A stretch of 42,790 nucleotides of DNA from Bacteroidales bacterium UBA5072 (lineage in GTDB: Bacteria > Bacteroidota > Bacteroidia > Bacteroidales > UBA10428): contig DIAS01000026.1 in NCBI GenBank assembly GCA_002415855.1, forward strand, positions 7,373-50,162. Direction: 5' to 3'. The translations under genes and the position numbers were made by a program. Position 1 is the stretch's first letter. Each line of letters opens with the position of its first letter. Under the pieces are notes generated by a model. That model was given only the letters and a program-made list of their open reading frames with translations, was not told the origin of the DNA and ran no database searches. Below are positions 32,344 to 41,357 of this stretch, piece by piece.

Positions 32344-33729
32344 ATGCATACCAGTTCCGAACAACAATTCAACCGCGGTATCCTGCTTGCCGTCATCCTG
32401 ATATCCTCCTTTTTCAATCCTTTTATGGCTTCCGCGGTAAATATCGCCCTGCCCAGCATCGGCAAGGAGTTTTCGATGAATGCCGTATCCCTGAGCTGGA
32501 TTGCCATGGGTTTCCTGCTTTCGTCCGCCGTCATGCTTGTACCATTTGGAAAGCTTGCCGACATTATCGGACGCAAAAAGATGCTGTTGTTTGGCAATGT
32601 GTTCTTTACAATTGCTACCCTGCTTTGTGCCTTTTCCACATCAGGATTCATGCTGATAGCCTCAAGATGTGTTCAGGGTATCGGAAGTGCCATGATCCTG
32701 AGCTCGGGTATGGCAATCATTATATCAGCCTTCCCCCCGGAAAGACGCGGAAGCATAATCGGCCTGAATACCACGGCCGTTTATGTGGGATTATCTGCCG
32801 CTCCGTTGTTGGGTGGCATACTTACCCAGGCCTTTGGCTGGCAAAGCCTGTTCATTATCAATGCCTTTGCGGGCCTGCTGATAGTTGCCGGCATCGTTTG
32901 GGGTGTAAAATCCGAATGGGCTGAAGCCAAAGATGACCGTTTCGATTTTACCGGCTCTTTGATCTATATGCTGGCCATGTCCTCTTTGATGTACGGATTT
33001 TCGCACCTCCCCGGGAAACTTGCATTTGTACTTACCCTGGCAGGTGGTATCGGACTGGTTTATTTCGTGATCGTGGAACTCCGGGTTAAAGCTCCCGTGC
33101 TCAACATCAAGCTTTTCCGCGATAACAGGATCTTTGCATTTTCAAACCTGGCCGCCTTGATCAATTATGCCGCCACCTTTGGCATAACTTTCATGCTCAG
33201 TCTTTACCTGCAGAATGTGAAGGGCCTGAATCCCCGTGATGCCGGTTTGATCCTGATCACCCAACCTGTGGTGATGGCCGTCGTAGCGTCGATATCCGGG
33301 CGAATGTCCGACCGTATCGATTCACGTATCCTTTCCTCCCTGGGAATGGCAGTCATTGTGGCAGGACTGGTTCTGCTCTCCCTCCTTACCGTCAGCACAG
33401 GCAACACCTACCTCTTTTCAGCACTTTTTATCCTGGGTTTTGGCTTTGGTTTGTTTTCATCACCCAATACAAACTCCGTGATGAGCTCCGTTGAAAAACG
33501 ATACCTTGGAACTGCCTCCGCTACCTTAGGTACCATGCGGCTTACCGGTCAGATGTTCAGCATGGCAATAGCCGCCATGTCCATCCACATATTTGTCGGC
33601 GACGCGGAAATAACCCGGGCAAATATCCCGGCCTTTATGCACAGTGTCAGGATCGTTTATGTTGTATTTGCGGTGCTGTGCCTGCTGGGTGTATTTGCAT
33701 CACTGGCAAGAGGCAAAAAAACAGCATGA
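32344..33729 (+). CDS. MFS transporter, DHA2 (EmrB/QacA-like) drug:H+ antiporter family
   Basis: I take the ATG at 32344 (MHTSSEQQFNRG), giving 461 residues. An open frame to 32299 has only a TTG and would overlap the acetyltransferase gene. The protein has 12-14 hydrophobic helices. VNIALPSIGKEFSMNAVSLS and FGKLADIIGRKKMLLFG are DHA motifs D1 and A, and SRCVQGIGSAMILSSGMAII matches motif B. LNTTAVYVGLSAAPLLGGIL resembles motif C (typical of antiporters). Export of drugs or metabolites is likely, but the substrate is unknown. Confidence 0.88.
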   Translation: MHTSSEQQFNRGILLAVILISSFFNPFMASAVNIALPSIGKEFSMNAVSLSWIAMGFLLSSAVMLVPFGKLADIIGRKKMLLFGNVFFTIATLLCAFSTSGFMLIASRCVQGIGSAMILSSGMAIIISAFPPERRGSIIGLNTTAVYVGLSAAPLLGGILTQAFGWQSLFIINAFAGLLIVAGIVWGVKSEWAEAKDDRFDFTGSLIYMLAMSSLMYGFSHLPGKLAFVLTLAGGIGLVYFVIVELRVKAPVLNIKLFRDNRIFAFSNLAALINYAATFGITFMLSLYLQNVKGLNPRDAGLILITQPVVMAVVASISGRMSDRIDSRILSSLGMAVIVAGLVLLSLLTVSTGNTYLFSALFILGFGFGLFSSPNTNSVMSSVEKRYLGTASATLGTMRLTGQMFSMAIAAMSIHIFVGDAEITRANIPAFMHSVRIVYVVFAVLCLLGVFASLARGKKTA

Positions 33730-33745
33730 TCATTTTTACCGGCTT

Positions 33746-33799
33746 TTAAACAATGTGCAGGAATTATTGTTTAACAATCGTAATGATTTATTAAACAAT
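33746..33799. repeat. Cluster of three TTAAACAAT copies upstream of a TonB receptor
   Basis: TTAAACAAT occurs at 33746-33754 and 33791-33799, with its reverse complement ATTGTTTAA at 33766-33774. Copies one and two form a 9-bp inverted repeat with an 11-nt loop. That hairpin could end the MFS transcript, but the cluster sits 45-98 nt before the receptor ATG and may be an operator array. Confidence 0.5.
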
Positions 33800-33809
33800 A
33801 AGTATTTAC
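33792..33809 (+). promoter_or_regulatory. Candidate operator/promoter box shared with psrA
   Basis: TAAACAATAAGTATTTAC differs from the psrA box (20699-20716) at a single position and lies at nearly the same distance from its start codon (34 against 36 nt). It overlaps the last TTAAACAAT copy. Shared regulation of the two genes is inferred. Confidence 0.5.
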
Positions 33810-33843
33810 ATAAGCATTCTGACGCTTTTATAACGCAACCCCG

Positions 33844-36237
33844 ATGAGAAAGAAATTCCTGCCAATCCTTGTTTTAGTTATGTCAGGCCTTTTGTCCATG
33901 GCACAGACCGGTAAAATCAAAGGAAGGATTTATAATGAATCGAACAACGAACCATTGCCCTTTTCAAATATTGGCTTATACGGTACCAATATTGTTGTTT
34001 TAAGCGACACTGCGGGAAATTTTGAGATCTCCGGTGTTGTTCCCGGATATTATAAGCTTATGGCCTTATCTGTTGGGTTTGAGAATGCCATTACCGAAGA
34101 GTTCCATGTCACCAATGCAAGAACGACCTTTACAGATATTGCCATGAAAGAAAAGCCATTTGAACTGGAACAGGTGGTGGTAAAGGCTAACGCATTCAAG
34201 CGGATGGAAGAAAGTCCGGTTTCACTGAAATCGATCGGCATCGCTGAGATTGAGAGAAGTCCCGGCGGTAACCGTGATATTTCCAAAGTTATTCAATCCC
34301 TGCCCGGGGTGGCTTCCGGCCTCTCCTACCGTAATGATCTGATCATCAGGGGCGGAGGGCCATCGGAAAACAGGTTCATGCTGGATGGTATCGAAATTCC
34401 CAATCTTAATCACTTTGGAACCCAGGGCGCCAGTGGTGGTTCGGTAGGCATCATCAACAGCGACTTTCTGCGGGAGGCCGACCTGTATACCGGTGCCTTT
34501 CCTGCCAACCGCGGCAATATGCTGAGCTCGGTGCTCGATATGAAGCTCATCGACGGTAATCCTGATAAAATGCGCTACCGGGCAGCTATCGGGGCAAGTG
34601 AGCTTGCGCTCAGCGCCTCCGGTCCTATAGGTAAAAAAACAACCCTGTTGATCTCGGCGCGGCGCTCCTATCTTCAGCTGTTGTTCAGTGCATTGAAACT
34701 CCCATTCCTTCCAACATTCAATGATTATACCCTGAAGATTAAAACGCGTTTTAACGAGAAAAATGAATTGACCCTGCTCAGCATTGGTTCCCTCGACAAA
34801 AGCGTACTGAATACCGGCATCGAAAATCCCACGGAAGAGCAGCAATATATACTCAGCTACCTGCCGTCATATGACCAGTGGACATACGCCATTGGAGCTG
34901 TTTACCGACATTACAGGGAACATTCGTATGACACCTGGGTACTGAGCCGGAATATGCTCAACAATGAATCCAGCAAGTATGAAAATAACGATGAAGCAGG
35001 AAATCCAACGCTCAAGTATGTTTCCCGGGAAATTGAGAATAAATTCAGGTATGAAAATACCACCCGTTACAATGGGTATAAAATTACCGGAGGGGCAGGG
35101 CTCGAACAGGCAAAATACAGCAACAGCACTTTTCAGAAAGTATTTATCCCAGTGGGTGAAGATACGGTCACCACATTGAATTATGAATCGCAGCTTGAGT
35201 TTTATAAATACAATGTCTTTGCGCAGGCAAGCCGTGGTTTCTTCGAAGAACGGCTTACCCTGTCGGCCGGTATCCGTTTCGACGGCAGCAGCTATTCCCC
35301 GGAAATGTCAAACCTGTTGCGCCAGTTCAGTCCCCGGGCTTCGATTTCCTATGGCATCAGTGAAAAGGTATTTCTGAATGCCAACATCGGACGGTTTTTT
35401 CAGCTTCCGTCATACACCACCCTCGGATACCGGAATTCTGCCGGCAATCTGGTAAACAAGGAAAATCACATTACCTACATCCGGGCTGATCACCTGGTCG
35501 GAGGACTTGAATACAAACGGACCGGGACTTCCAGACTTTCACTGGAGGGATTTATGAAATGGTACGACCACTACCCTTTTTCAGTCATCGATTCGGTGTC
35601 CATTGCCAGCAAAGGTGCTGATTACGGAATATATGGCGATGAACCGGCCACATCAACCTCCTCGGGCAGGGCTTTCGGCGCTGAATTGTATTTCCGCGAC
35701 AGAATATCGGACTTCCTGAACATCATCGTGTCCTACACCTTTGTCCGGTCAGAGTTTGATGATAAAAACGGCAACCTGATACCTTCGGCCTGGGATAACC
35801 GTCATATCCTGAACCTGTCTGCTGCGGCGGATCTGGGTAAAAACTGGTTTGTGGGAATAAAATGGAGATTCGTCGGCGGGGCACCCTACACGCCCTATGA
35901 TTATGAACGATCCTCACTCATTGAAGCATGGGATGCACGCGGGCAGGGATATCCCGATTACGATCTGTTCAACACCCGGCGATTAACAAGCTTTAATCAG
36001 CTAGATCTAAGGATCGACAAAGAGTACTTCTTTAAGAAATGGTCGCTGAATCTTTATGTGGACATACAGAACCTTTTCAATTTTAAATATAAGGCTCCTG
36101 ATGTGCTGGTTCTGCAGCGTGATGAAGCCGGCAATCCGGTCATCGATCCGAATGATCCAGCACGTTACCTCCTGAAATACCTGCCTTCGGAATCAGGAAC
36201 AATTCTGCCCACACTGGGTGTGATTGTTGAACTTTAA
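33844..36237 (+). CDS. TonB-dependent outer-membrane receptor with CarboxypepD_reg-like domain
   Basis: The 797-residue receptor has a signal peptide (near GLLSMAQT). A CarboxypepD_reg-like domain spans about 24-105 (IKGRIYNESNNEPLPFSNIG). The plug domain, about 115-235, shows SLKSIGIAEIERSPGGNRDI, VIQSLPGVASG and DLIIRGGGPSENRFMLDGIE, and a 22-strand barrel follows. No SusD partner is present. Proteins with this plug pattern are annotated in many Bacteroidota as import receptors for iron complexes, peptides or unknown ligands. It carries its own upstream control region, which shares an 18-bp box with psrA. Single-gene unit. Confidence 0.9.
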   Translation: MRKKFLPILVLVMSGLLSMAQTGKIKGRIYNESNNEPLPFSNIGLYGTNIVVLSDTAGNFEISGVVPGYYKLMALSVGFENAITEEFHVTNARTTFTDIAMKEKPFELEQVVVKANAFKRMEESPVSLKSIGIAEIERSPGGNRDISKVIQSLPGVASGLSYRNDLIIRGGGPSENRFMLDGIEIPNLNHFGTQGASGGSVGIINSDFLREADLYTGAFPANRGNMLSSVLDMKLIDGNPDKMRYRAAIGASELALSASGPIGKKTTLLISARRSYLQLLFSALKLPFLPTFNDYTLKIKTRFNEKNELTLLSIGSLDKSVLNTGIENPTEEQQYILSYLPSYDQWTYAIGAVYRHYREHSYDTWVLSRNMLNNESSKYENNDEAGNPTLKYVSREIENKFRYENTTRYNGYKITGGAGLEQAKYSNSTFQKVFIPVGEDTVTTLNYESQLEFYKYNVFAQASRGFFEERLTLSAGIRFDGSSYSPEMSNLLRQFSPRASISYGISEKVFLNANIGRFFQLPSYTTLGYRNSAGNLVNKENHITYIRADHLVGGLEYKRTGTSRLSLEGFMKWYDHYPFSVIDSVSIASKGADYGIYGDEPATSTSSGRAFGAELYFRDRISDFLNIIVSYTFVRSEFDDKNGNLIPSAWDNRHILNLSAAADLGKNWFVGIKWRFVGGAPYTPYDYERSSLIEAWDARGQGYPDYDLFNTRRLTSFNQLDLRIDKEYFFKKWSLNLYVDIQNLFNFKYKAPDVLVLQRDEAGNPVIDPNDPARYLLKYLPSESGTILPTLGVIVEL

Positions 36238-36344
36238 AGGCATCCCATTCCGCCAGGTCCGAACCTGCCTGATCTGAGGCCACGTCACTTTGATCATCAC
36301 AGGCTCCGGCTTCGAGGATATGTTCAATGAGAATGTGTCCCGGA

Positions 36345-37994
36345 TTAACTGTACAAATACCGCTTGATACTACGTTTCGGCGTTTTCACGAACTCCTCGG
36401 GGTGAATCTCAAACCTGGCAACACTCATGTAGGAAGGAATGCTCGAATTTAGCTCCTTGCGGTATTGTTCCAGGATTTGGACGAGTTCGTCCCGTGTAAT
36501 ATTATTGGCGGACATGGAGTCGTTATCCGGATAAATCAATGCCACCAGCTTTTCATCGCGGTGCACCACCAGGGATTCACTCACAAAGCTTTTGTTGTTG
36601 ATGATGGCCTCAATTTCCTCAGGATAGATGTTCTTCCCGTTTGAGCCCAGGATAAGACTCTTACTGCGACCCTTGATAAAGATAAAACCATCTTTGTCGA
36701 TCAATCCCAGATCTCCGGTATGCAGCCAGCCATCGTCATCGATGATCTCACGGGTAGCCTCGGGATTCTTGTAATATCCCATCATGGCATTTTCACCCCG
36801 CAGGATGATTTCACCGGCAATCTTCGCCGGATCCGGTGAATCGACCTTTACTTCAAGGGTATCCACCTTTCGTCCCGAAGCACCAATTTTATTAACAGTC
36901 CAGGGGGCATAGCTGATCAACGGGCCACACTCGGTCATGCCATAACCGACCGCAAATGGCAATCTGATTTTCTTAAAGAATGTCTCTGCTTCAATGTTGA
37001 AAGGGGCTCCGCCGATTACGATCTCTGCGAAATTCCCGCCAAAGACCTCAACCAGCGTTTTCCTGATCTTGTTGTGCAGGATTATGTTCAGCAAAGGCAC
37101 TTTCAACAGAAGGCTCACAGGAAACCTGGTAATCTTGGGCAGTATCCTTGCTTTATAGATTTTCTCAATCACCAGCGGAACCGACAGGATCAACCTGGGC
37201 TTGACCTCCTGAAAGGCCTGCGTCACAATCTGCGGTGAAGGTGTTTTGGTGAGGATGGTGATGTGACAGCCGATAGAAAAAGGAAAGAGGAATTCGAAGG
37301 CACAACCGTAGGAATGGGCCAGGGGTAAGAACGATACAATCGGATCACCAGGTAAGAGCGGCATATTCTCCTGTGCATACCTGACGTTGGCAGCCAGACT
37401 GTTATTTTGGAGCATGACACCCTTGGAGAACCCGGTTGTTCCTGATGTATAGCTGATCACCGCCAGCTCTTCATTACCCACTTCCGGCAATTTGAACTTG
37501 TCTGCTTTCAATCCTTCGGGATAGTTCTTCACGAATTCGGCATCGAGGTGTTCGACTATTGCACGGAGCGTTTCAGATGTCGTATGAAAAAGCTCAAAAG
37601 TATTGATGGATATGATCCCCTGAATGGCCGGCAACTTGGCCGGATCAACAGCCTGGAAGAAAGTATCCGAACTGAACAGTAAAATGGAATCGGAATGGTT
37701 GATGATCGATTGGATGTCATCCGGTTTAAAGTCGGGTAGAATCGGGACAATCACAGCGCCATAGGAAACCACTGAAAGATAAACGCAGCACCAGCGGGCC
37801 GAGTTCTTCCCGACAAGGGCAATTTTGTCGCCCTTTTTGATGCCCATGCGGTCAAAGAGCAAATGAAATTTCAGGATGTAATTACCGGTATCGGCATAAG
37901 TCAGTTTTTCCCCTGTGAAATCTGACAAAGCTGGAAGATTCCAGTTTTTCTTGATGCTTTTTTCGATGTAATCGACAAACCTTTCATTGATCAT
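36345..37994 (-). CDS. AMP-dependent acyl-CoA synthetase (long-chain fatty acid-CoA ligase-like)
   Basis: The 549-residue adenylate-forming enzyme activates a carboxylic acid, probably a fatty acid, with ATP and CoA. Motifs are VISYTSGTTGFSKGVML (phosphate-binding loop), SFLPLAHSYGCAFE, FAVGYGMTECGPLISYAP, GWLHTGDLGLIDKDGFIFIK and GRSKSLILGSNGKNIYPEEI (hinge and C-terminal domain), then a Lys-containing tail (TPKRSIKRYLY) with the usual catalytic-lysine position. It lacks a signal peptide and is cytoplasmic or membrane-associated. The sialate esterase-like gene lies 44 nt upstream on the same strand, so co-transcription with it is possible. Confidence 0.9.
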   Translation of the reverse strand: MINERFVDYIEKSIKKNWNLPALSDFTGEKLTYADTGNYILKFHLLFDRMGIKKGDKIALVGKNSARWCCVYLSVVSYGAVIVPILPDFKPDDIQSIINHSDSILLFSSDTFFQAVDPAKLPAIQGIISINTFELFHTTSETLRAIVEHLDAEFVKNYPEGLKADKFKLPEVGNEELAVISYTSGTTGFSKGVMLQNNSLAANVRYAQENMPLLPGDPIVSFLPLAHSYGCAFEFLFPFSIGCHITILTKTPSPQIVTQAFQEVKPRLILSVPLVIEKIYKARILPKITRFPVSLLLKVPLLNIILHNKIRKTLVEVFGGNFAEIVIGGAPFNIEAETFFKKIRLPFAVGYGMTECGPLISYAPWTVNKIGASGRKVDTLEVKVDSPDPAKIAGEIILRGENAMMGYYKNPEATREIIDDDGWLHTGDLGLIDKDGFIFIKGRSKSLILGSNGKNIYPEEIEAIINNKSFVSESLVVHRDEKLVALIYPDNDSMSANNITRDELVQILEQYRKELNSSIPSYMSVARFEIHPEEFVKTPKRSIKRYLYS

Positions 37995-38038
37995 GGTGCT
38001 TGGTTTTTGTTTGCTAAGGAAAGATAATGATTTTTTTA

Positions 38039-40000
38039 TTACCAGGTATCTGTTCTGAAAGGTGAAGCCGGAAGCCCTTCCCTGTTATAAAGGTTGGCAT
38101 CATCAGGATTGTCGGCCCATGCATACCTGACTGCCACGGGATCCCTCACGGCATCACTGCTCACCACTATCTTATTTCCCGGGGCAATATACGCCTTTGC
38201 CCAAAAGAATTTCTGGTCGGCACCGGCAATGGCAAATGATTTCAGGTATCCATATTTGTCTTTTGCCAGCAACCCCGAGCCAACATGTTCAAATTCGAGG
38301 ATTATCTTATCACCGCTTATTTCCATCGATCTGTAAATGGGACCCGAATATACGAGTTCCCTGCCGTAGGCTGTTTTCAAGGCAGCCAGCGATAACCGGT
38401 AACCGACATCATCCTTATTCCGCGGGTGAATGTCTTTGGCGTCACCAATGTCGATGATAACAGCCATTCCGGTATTCGGAACACTCAGGGTCATGGTCTG
38501 CGCCTCCCTTAAACCGGCCCAGCTGCTTTGCTGGGGAACCTGCGGAGGCTCCATATAGTTGGCCAGCTGAACAAACAAGAAGGTGAAATTTCCGATATTC
38601 CATTTGCTCCTCCAATCTTTGATCATAGCAGGGAATAATTCTCTGTATTTGATATAGTTACCGGCATTGTTCTCGCCCTGGTACCAAATCGCCCCTTTCA
38701 CCGGAAAATTGATCAGCGGGTTGATCATGCCATTATATAGCAATGATGGCAAGCTGTTCGGACTGGAAATATCTTTCGGGGCAGGAAGGTTGAGGCCAAC
38801 CTGGTAATGCCAGTCACCGGCAAGACTTTTCTTATCCCCGCCAATTTCTGTATACAGCTGGTTGTCCATTCCCCACAGACCTCCCCCGCCCCCGGTATCA
38901 ATGACCTTGATGCAGATCACATTTTTCCCTTCCATGAGCAGACCTGGAGCTATTTTGTATACCCGGGGGAAGTCGTACCTGTTTTCTGTTTTACCGATCA
39001 GCTTGCCATTCACATAACATTCATCGCTGTCATCGACAGGTCCGAGGCTGATGATAACTTCCTTGCCGGCTTCAGCAGAAGTTAAACTGAATTCCCTCCT
39101 GAACCAGACCACACCATCCAATCCGGGTAATCCCGCACCTTCCCATGCCTGGGGTAACTTCATGCTATTCCATCCCGAGGCATCATATTCGGGCAGGTAC
39201 CATTTGTTCACAATACCCGGATCTTCATGACTGATGGCATTTTGCCATTCCCGGATCTTCCTGTCGGCCTCCTGCTGCATCTGTTCCAGGTTCGCGGTTT
39301 TCATTTTCTCAACGGCCGCTGCATAATCCTTATCCATGTACATGGTTTCGAGGCTGATCCAGGTCTCAATGTCCGTACCTCCCCAATTGCAGTTGATAAG
39401 CCCGATGGGCACATCCAGCTCCCTGTTGAGATTCCTGCCAAAGTAAAAGCCAACGGCGGAGAATGAGGCCGCACTTTTATCATCGCAAATTTCCCAACGG
39501 GCTTCTTTTGTATTTTTAAGTGGTCCGACACTCATATTCTTGGGGACATAAAACAGCCGGATGTTAGGGTTTTCGACAATGTTTTTGTCTGTCAACCAGT
39601 TCCTGGATTGTGACAAGGGCCATTCCATGTTCGACTGTCCGCCGCATAACCAGACATCGCCACCCAATATATTCTTCAGAACAATTGTGTTTTTGCCCGA
39701 GATGGTCATTTCGTAGGGCCCCCCTGCAGGAATTGGTTTCAGACTCACCTTCCAGTCGCCGCCGGAACTGGCTTTTACAGAAACCTTCTGATCGAGGATG
39801 GCAACCGTTACCTTTTCACCGGGATTTGCCCATCCCCAGATGTTAACAGGAATGTCGCGCTGCAAGACCATATTATCCGAAATAACAAAGGGAAGCTTAA
39901 CTTCGGCATACAGCGTGGTGTGAATCAGCAGGACCAGCAAGGGCATGAGGAAGAGCCGTATCTTTATCAGATTCACTGGATGAACATGGTTAATCTGCAT
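38039..40000 (-). CDS. Secreted sialate O-acetylesterase (SASA family) with inserted beta-sandwich
   Basis: The 653-residue protein has a signal peptide (LLVLLIHTTLYAE). An N-terminal Ig-like domain (VISDNMVLQRDIPVNIWGWA) is followed by an SGNH-type esterase whose nucleophile lies in LCGGQSNMEWPLS (Ser 123). A second half carries GAIWYQGENNAGNYIKY and the Asp/His area DAKDIHPRNKDDVG. Between them, about residues 265-400, sits a jelly-roll module resembling the sugar-binding domain of GH2 enzymes (GVVWFRREFSL, DDSDECYVNGKLIG). It removes O-acetyl groups from sialic acid or other glycans in the periplasm, although many family members act on plant xylan. It overlaps the chorismate synthase gene by 11 nt. 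Confidence 0.88.
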   Translation of the reverse strand: MQINHVHPVNLIKIRLFLMPLLVLLIHTTLYAEVKLPFVISDNMVLQRDIPVNIWGWANPGEKVTVAILDQKVSVKASSGGDWKVSLKPIPAGGPYEMTISGKNTIVLKNILGGDVWLCGGQSNMEWPLSQSRNWLTDKNIVENPNIRLFYVPKNMSVGPLKNTKEARWEICDDKSAASFSAVGFYFGRNLNRELDVPIGLINCNWGGTDIETWISLETMYMDKDYAAAVEKMKTANLEQMQQEADRKIREWQNAISHEDPGIVNKWYLPEYDASGWNSMKLPQAWEGAGLPGLDGVVWFRREFSLTSAEAGKEVIISLGPVDDSDECYVNGKLIGKTENRYDFPRVYKIAPGLLMEGKNVICIKVIDTGGGGGLWGMDNQLYTEIGGDKKSLAGDWHYQVGLNLPAPKDISSPNSLPSLLYNGMINPLINFPVKGAIWYQGENNAGNYIKYRELFPAMIKDWRSKWNIGNFTFLFVQLANYMEPPQVPQQSSWAGLREAQTMTLSVPNTGMAVIIDIGDAKDIHPRNKDDVGYRLSLAALKTAYGRELVYSGPIYRSMEISGDKIILEFEHVGSGLLAKDKYGYLKSFAIAGADQKFFWAKAYIAPGNKIVVSSDAVRDPVAVRYAWADNPDDANLYNREGLPASPFRTDTW

Positions 40001-41339
40001 GGTTATTGTTTTTTAGGTTTTGGTTTTTCGGTCTCATGGCCTGGTATCCGACATGCTGCATATAGGCATCCAGGATAATCAGGGCGGTAAAGGCCTCTGT
40101 CACGGGCCACATACGGGCTACAATGGTCGGATCACGCCTGGTTACGGCGGCAAGTTCTTTGTTCTCGAGGCTCACCTTGTCAATTGTAAGCTGAGGTTTG
40201 GCGATGGTAGGCGTGGGTTTTACGGCAACACGGGCCACAATATCCTGTCCCGTTGTAAGGCCTCCGGTTATGCCGCCTGCCTGATTGGATGTGAATACCA
40301 CCTTACCGTCCTTTATCCGCATGGCATCATTGCTTTGAGAACCAGTCATCCTGGCTGCTTCCATTCCACAGCCAATTTCAACCGCTTTTACGGTTCCTAT
40401 GCTCATCAAACGGCCCAATTCACCATCGAGCTTGTTGAATACCGGTTCACCCATGCCTGCAGGCACACCCGTCACGATCACCTCCACAATCCCCCCTGAG
40501 GAGTCTCCTTCCTGCATGATACGCAGGATCTCATCGTACATGGCATCGGCCACATCCGCATCCGGGCAGAATAATTTCGGATTGATGCCATACCTTTTCC
40601 GGACATCCTCTTCATTGTAAATGGGTCTTTTTATATCAGGGATACGGGTTTCGAGCTCAGCCAGGATGGCTGCTTTTTCAAAAAAACGCATGCCAGGCTT
40701 CATTTTACCCGACGCAAAAAGATCCAGGTAGATGGGATCGTATTGTTTCCTGACTTCGCGGTATGCAGCTGCTTTTTTCTTGATTTCCTCCACGGACATG
40801 TCCTTCATGCGTATGCCAGCTGCTTCACGAACAAAAGAAACTACTTCAATGCCATGATCTTTGAGGATCTTTTTGGCGATGCAGCCTGCTGCCACAATGG
40901 ATGAGGTATAGCGTCCGCTGAAGAACCCGGCACCGATTGAGTCATCCCATGATCCGTATTTCTGGTAAGAGGCGTAAGAGGCATGCCCGGGTCGCGGAGT
41001 GCGGTTTGTCGACTGGTATTGTTCAATATGTTCCAGGTGCCTGTCGACATTGGGAATCAAAACCACGAGTGGCGTACCATTGGTATATCCGGCATTTTTG
41101 AATCCCGGCATGGTATTGGCAGCATTAATACCACTAAAGAGTATGGGGACATCAGCTTCACGCCTCGGTGAGGTAAGTTCCCCTTGTCCGGGTTTGCGCA
41201 GCATGAGTTCAACATATATTTCCTCTTCGGTAAAATGATATCCGGGGGGAACTCCCTGGATGTTAATTGATAGTCCTTCCTGATAAGAACCCCCTGCAAC
41301 AGTGGTTTTAAACAGATTTCCGTATGTACATCCCAGCAT
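39990..41339 (-). CDS. aroC: Divergent chorismate synthase with internal insertion
   Basis: Chorismate synthase converts EPSP to chorismate with reduced FMN. Clear family blocks are present: YGNLFKTTVAGGSYQEGLS, INIQGVPPG, RTPRPGHASYASYQKYG, EGDSSGGIVEVIVTGVPAGMGEPVFNKLD, SNQAGGITGGLTTGQDIVAR and RRDPTIVARMWPVTEAF. At 449 residues it is about 90 longer than usual. The extra sequence is at about 165-250 (KKKAAAYREVRKQYDPIYLD) and near the C-terminus. The classical GESHG active-site motif reads GGSYQ (His replaced by Tyr 19), and SARET reads SGRYT. His 118 (RPGHA) and the Asp of RRDP are kept. It lies 18 nt behind aroA, so a shikimate-pathway role is likely. Confidence 0.85.
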   Translation of the reverse strand: MLGCTYGNLFKTTVAGGSYQEGLSINIQGVPPGYHFTEEEIYVELMLRKPGQGELTSPRREADVPILFSGINAANTMPGFKNAGYTNGTPLVVLIPNVDRHLEHIEQYQSTNRTPRPGHASYASYQKYGSWDDSIGAGFFSGRYTSSIVAAGCIAKKILKDHGIEVVSFVREAAGIRMKDMSVEEIKKKAAAYREVRKQYDPIYLDLFASGKMKPGMRFFEKAAILAELETRIPDIKRPIYNEEDVRKRYGINPKLFCPDADVADAMYDEILRIMQEGDSSGGIVEVIVTGVPAGMGEPVFNKLDGELGRLMSIGTVKAVEIGCGMEAARMTGSQSNDAMRIKDGKVVFTSNQAGGITGGLTTGQDIVARVAVKPTPTIAKPQLTIDKVSLENKELAAVTRRDPTIVARMWPVTEAFTALIILDAYMQHVGYQAMRPKNQNLKNNNHAD

Positions 41340-41357
41340 ATTGTATGGATTAATAGT

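Noticed and set aside
34222..34845. Long (207-codon) minus-strand open frame inside the second TonB receptor gene
   Set aside because: It is an antisense shadow of a clearly coding receptor and has no family resemblance.
29418..36237. Polysaccharide utilisation locus around the TonB receptors
   Set aside because: Neither receptor has a SusD-like partner or adjacent glycoside hydrolases. The GH42 and sialate-esterase genes are distant from both.
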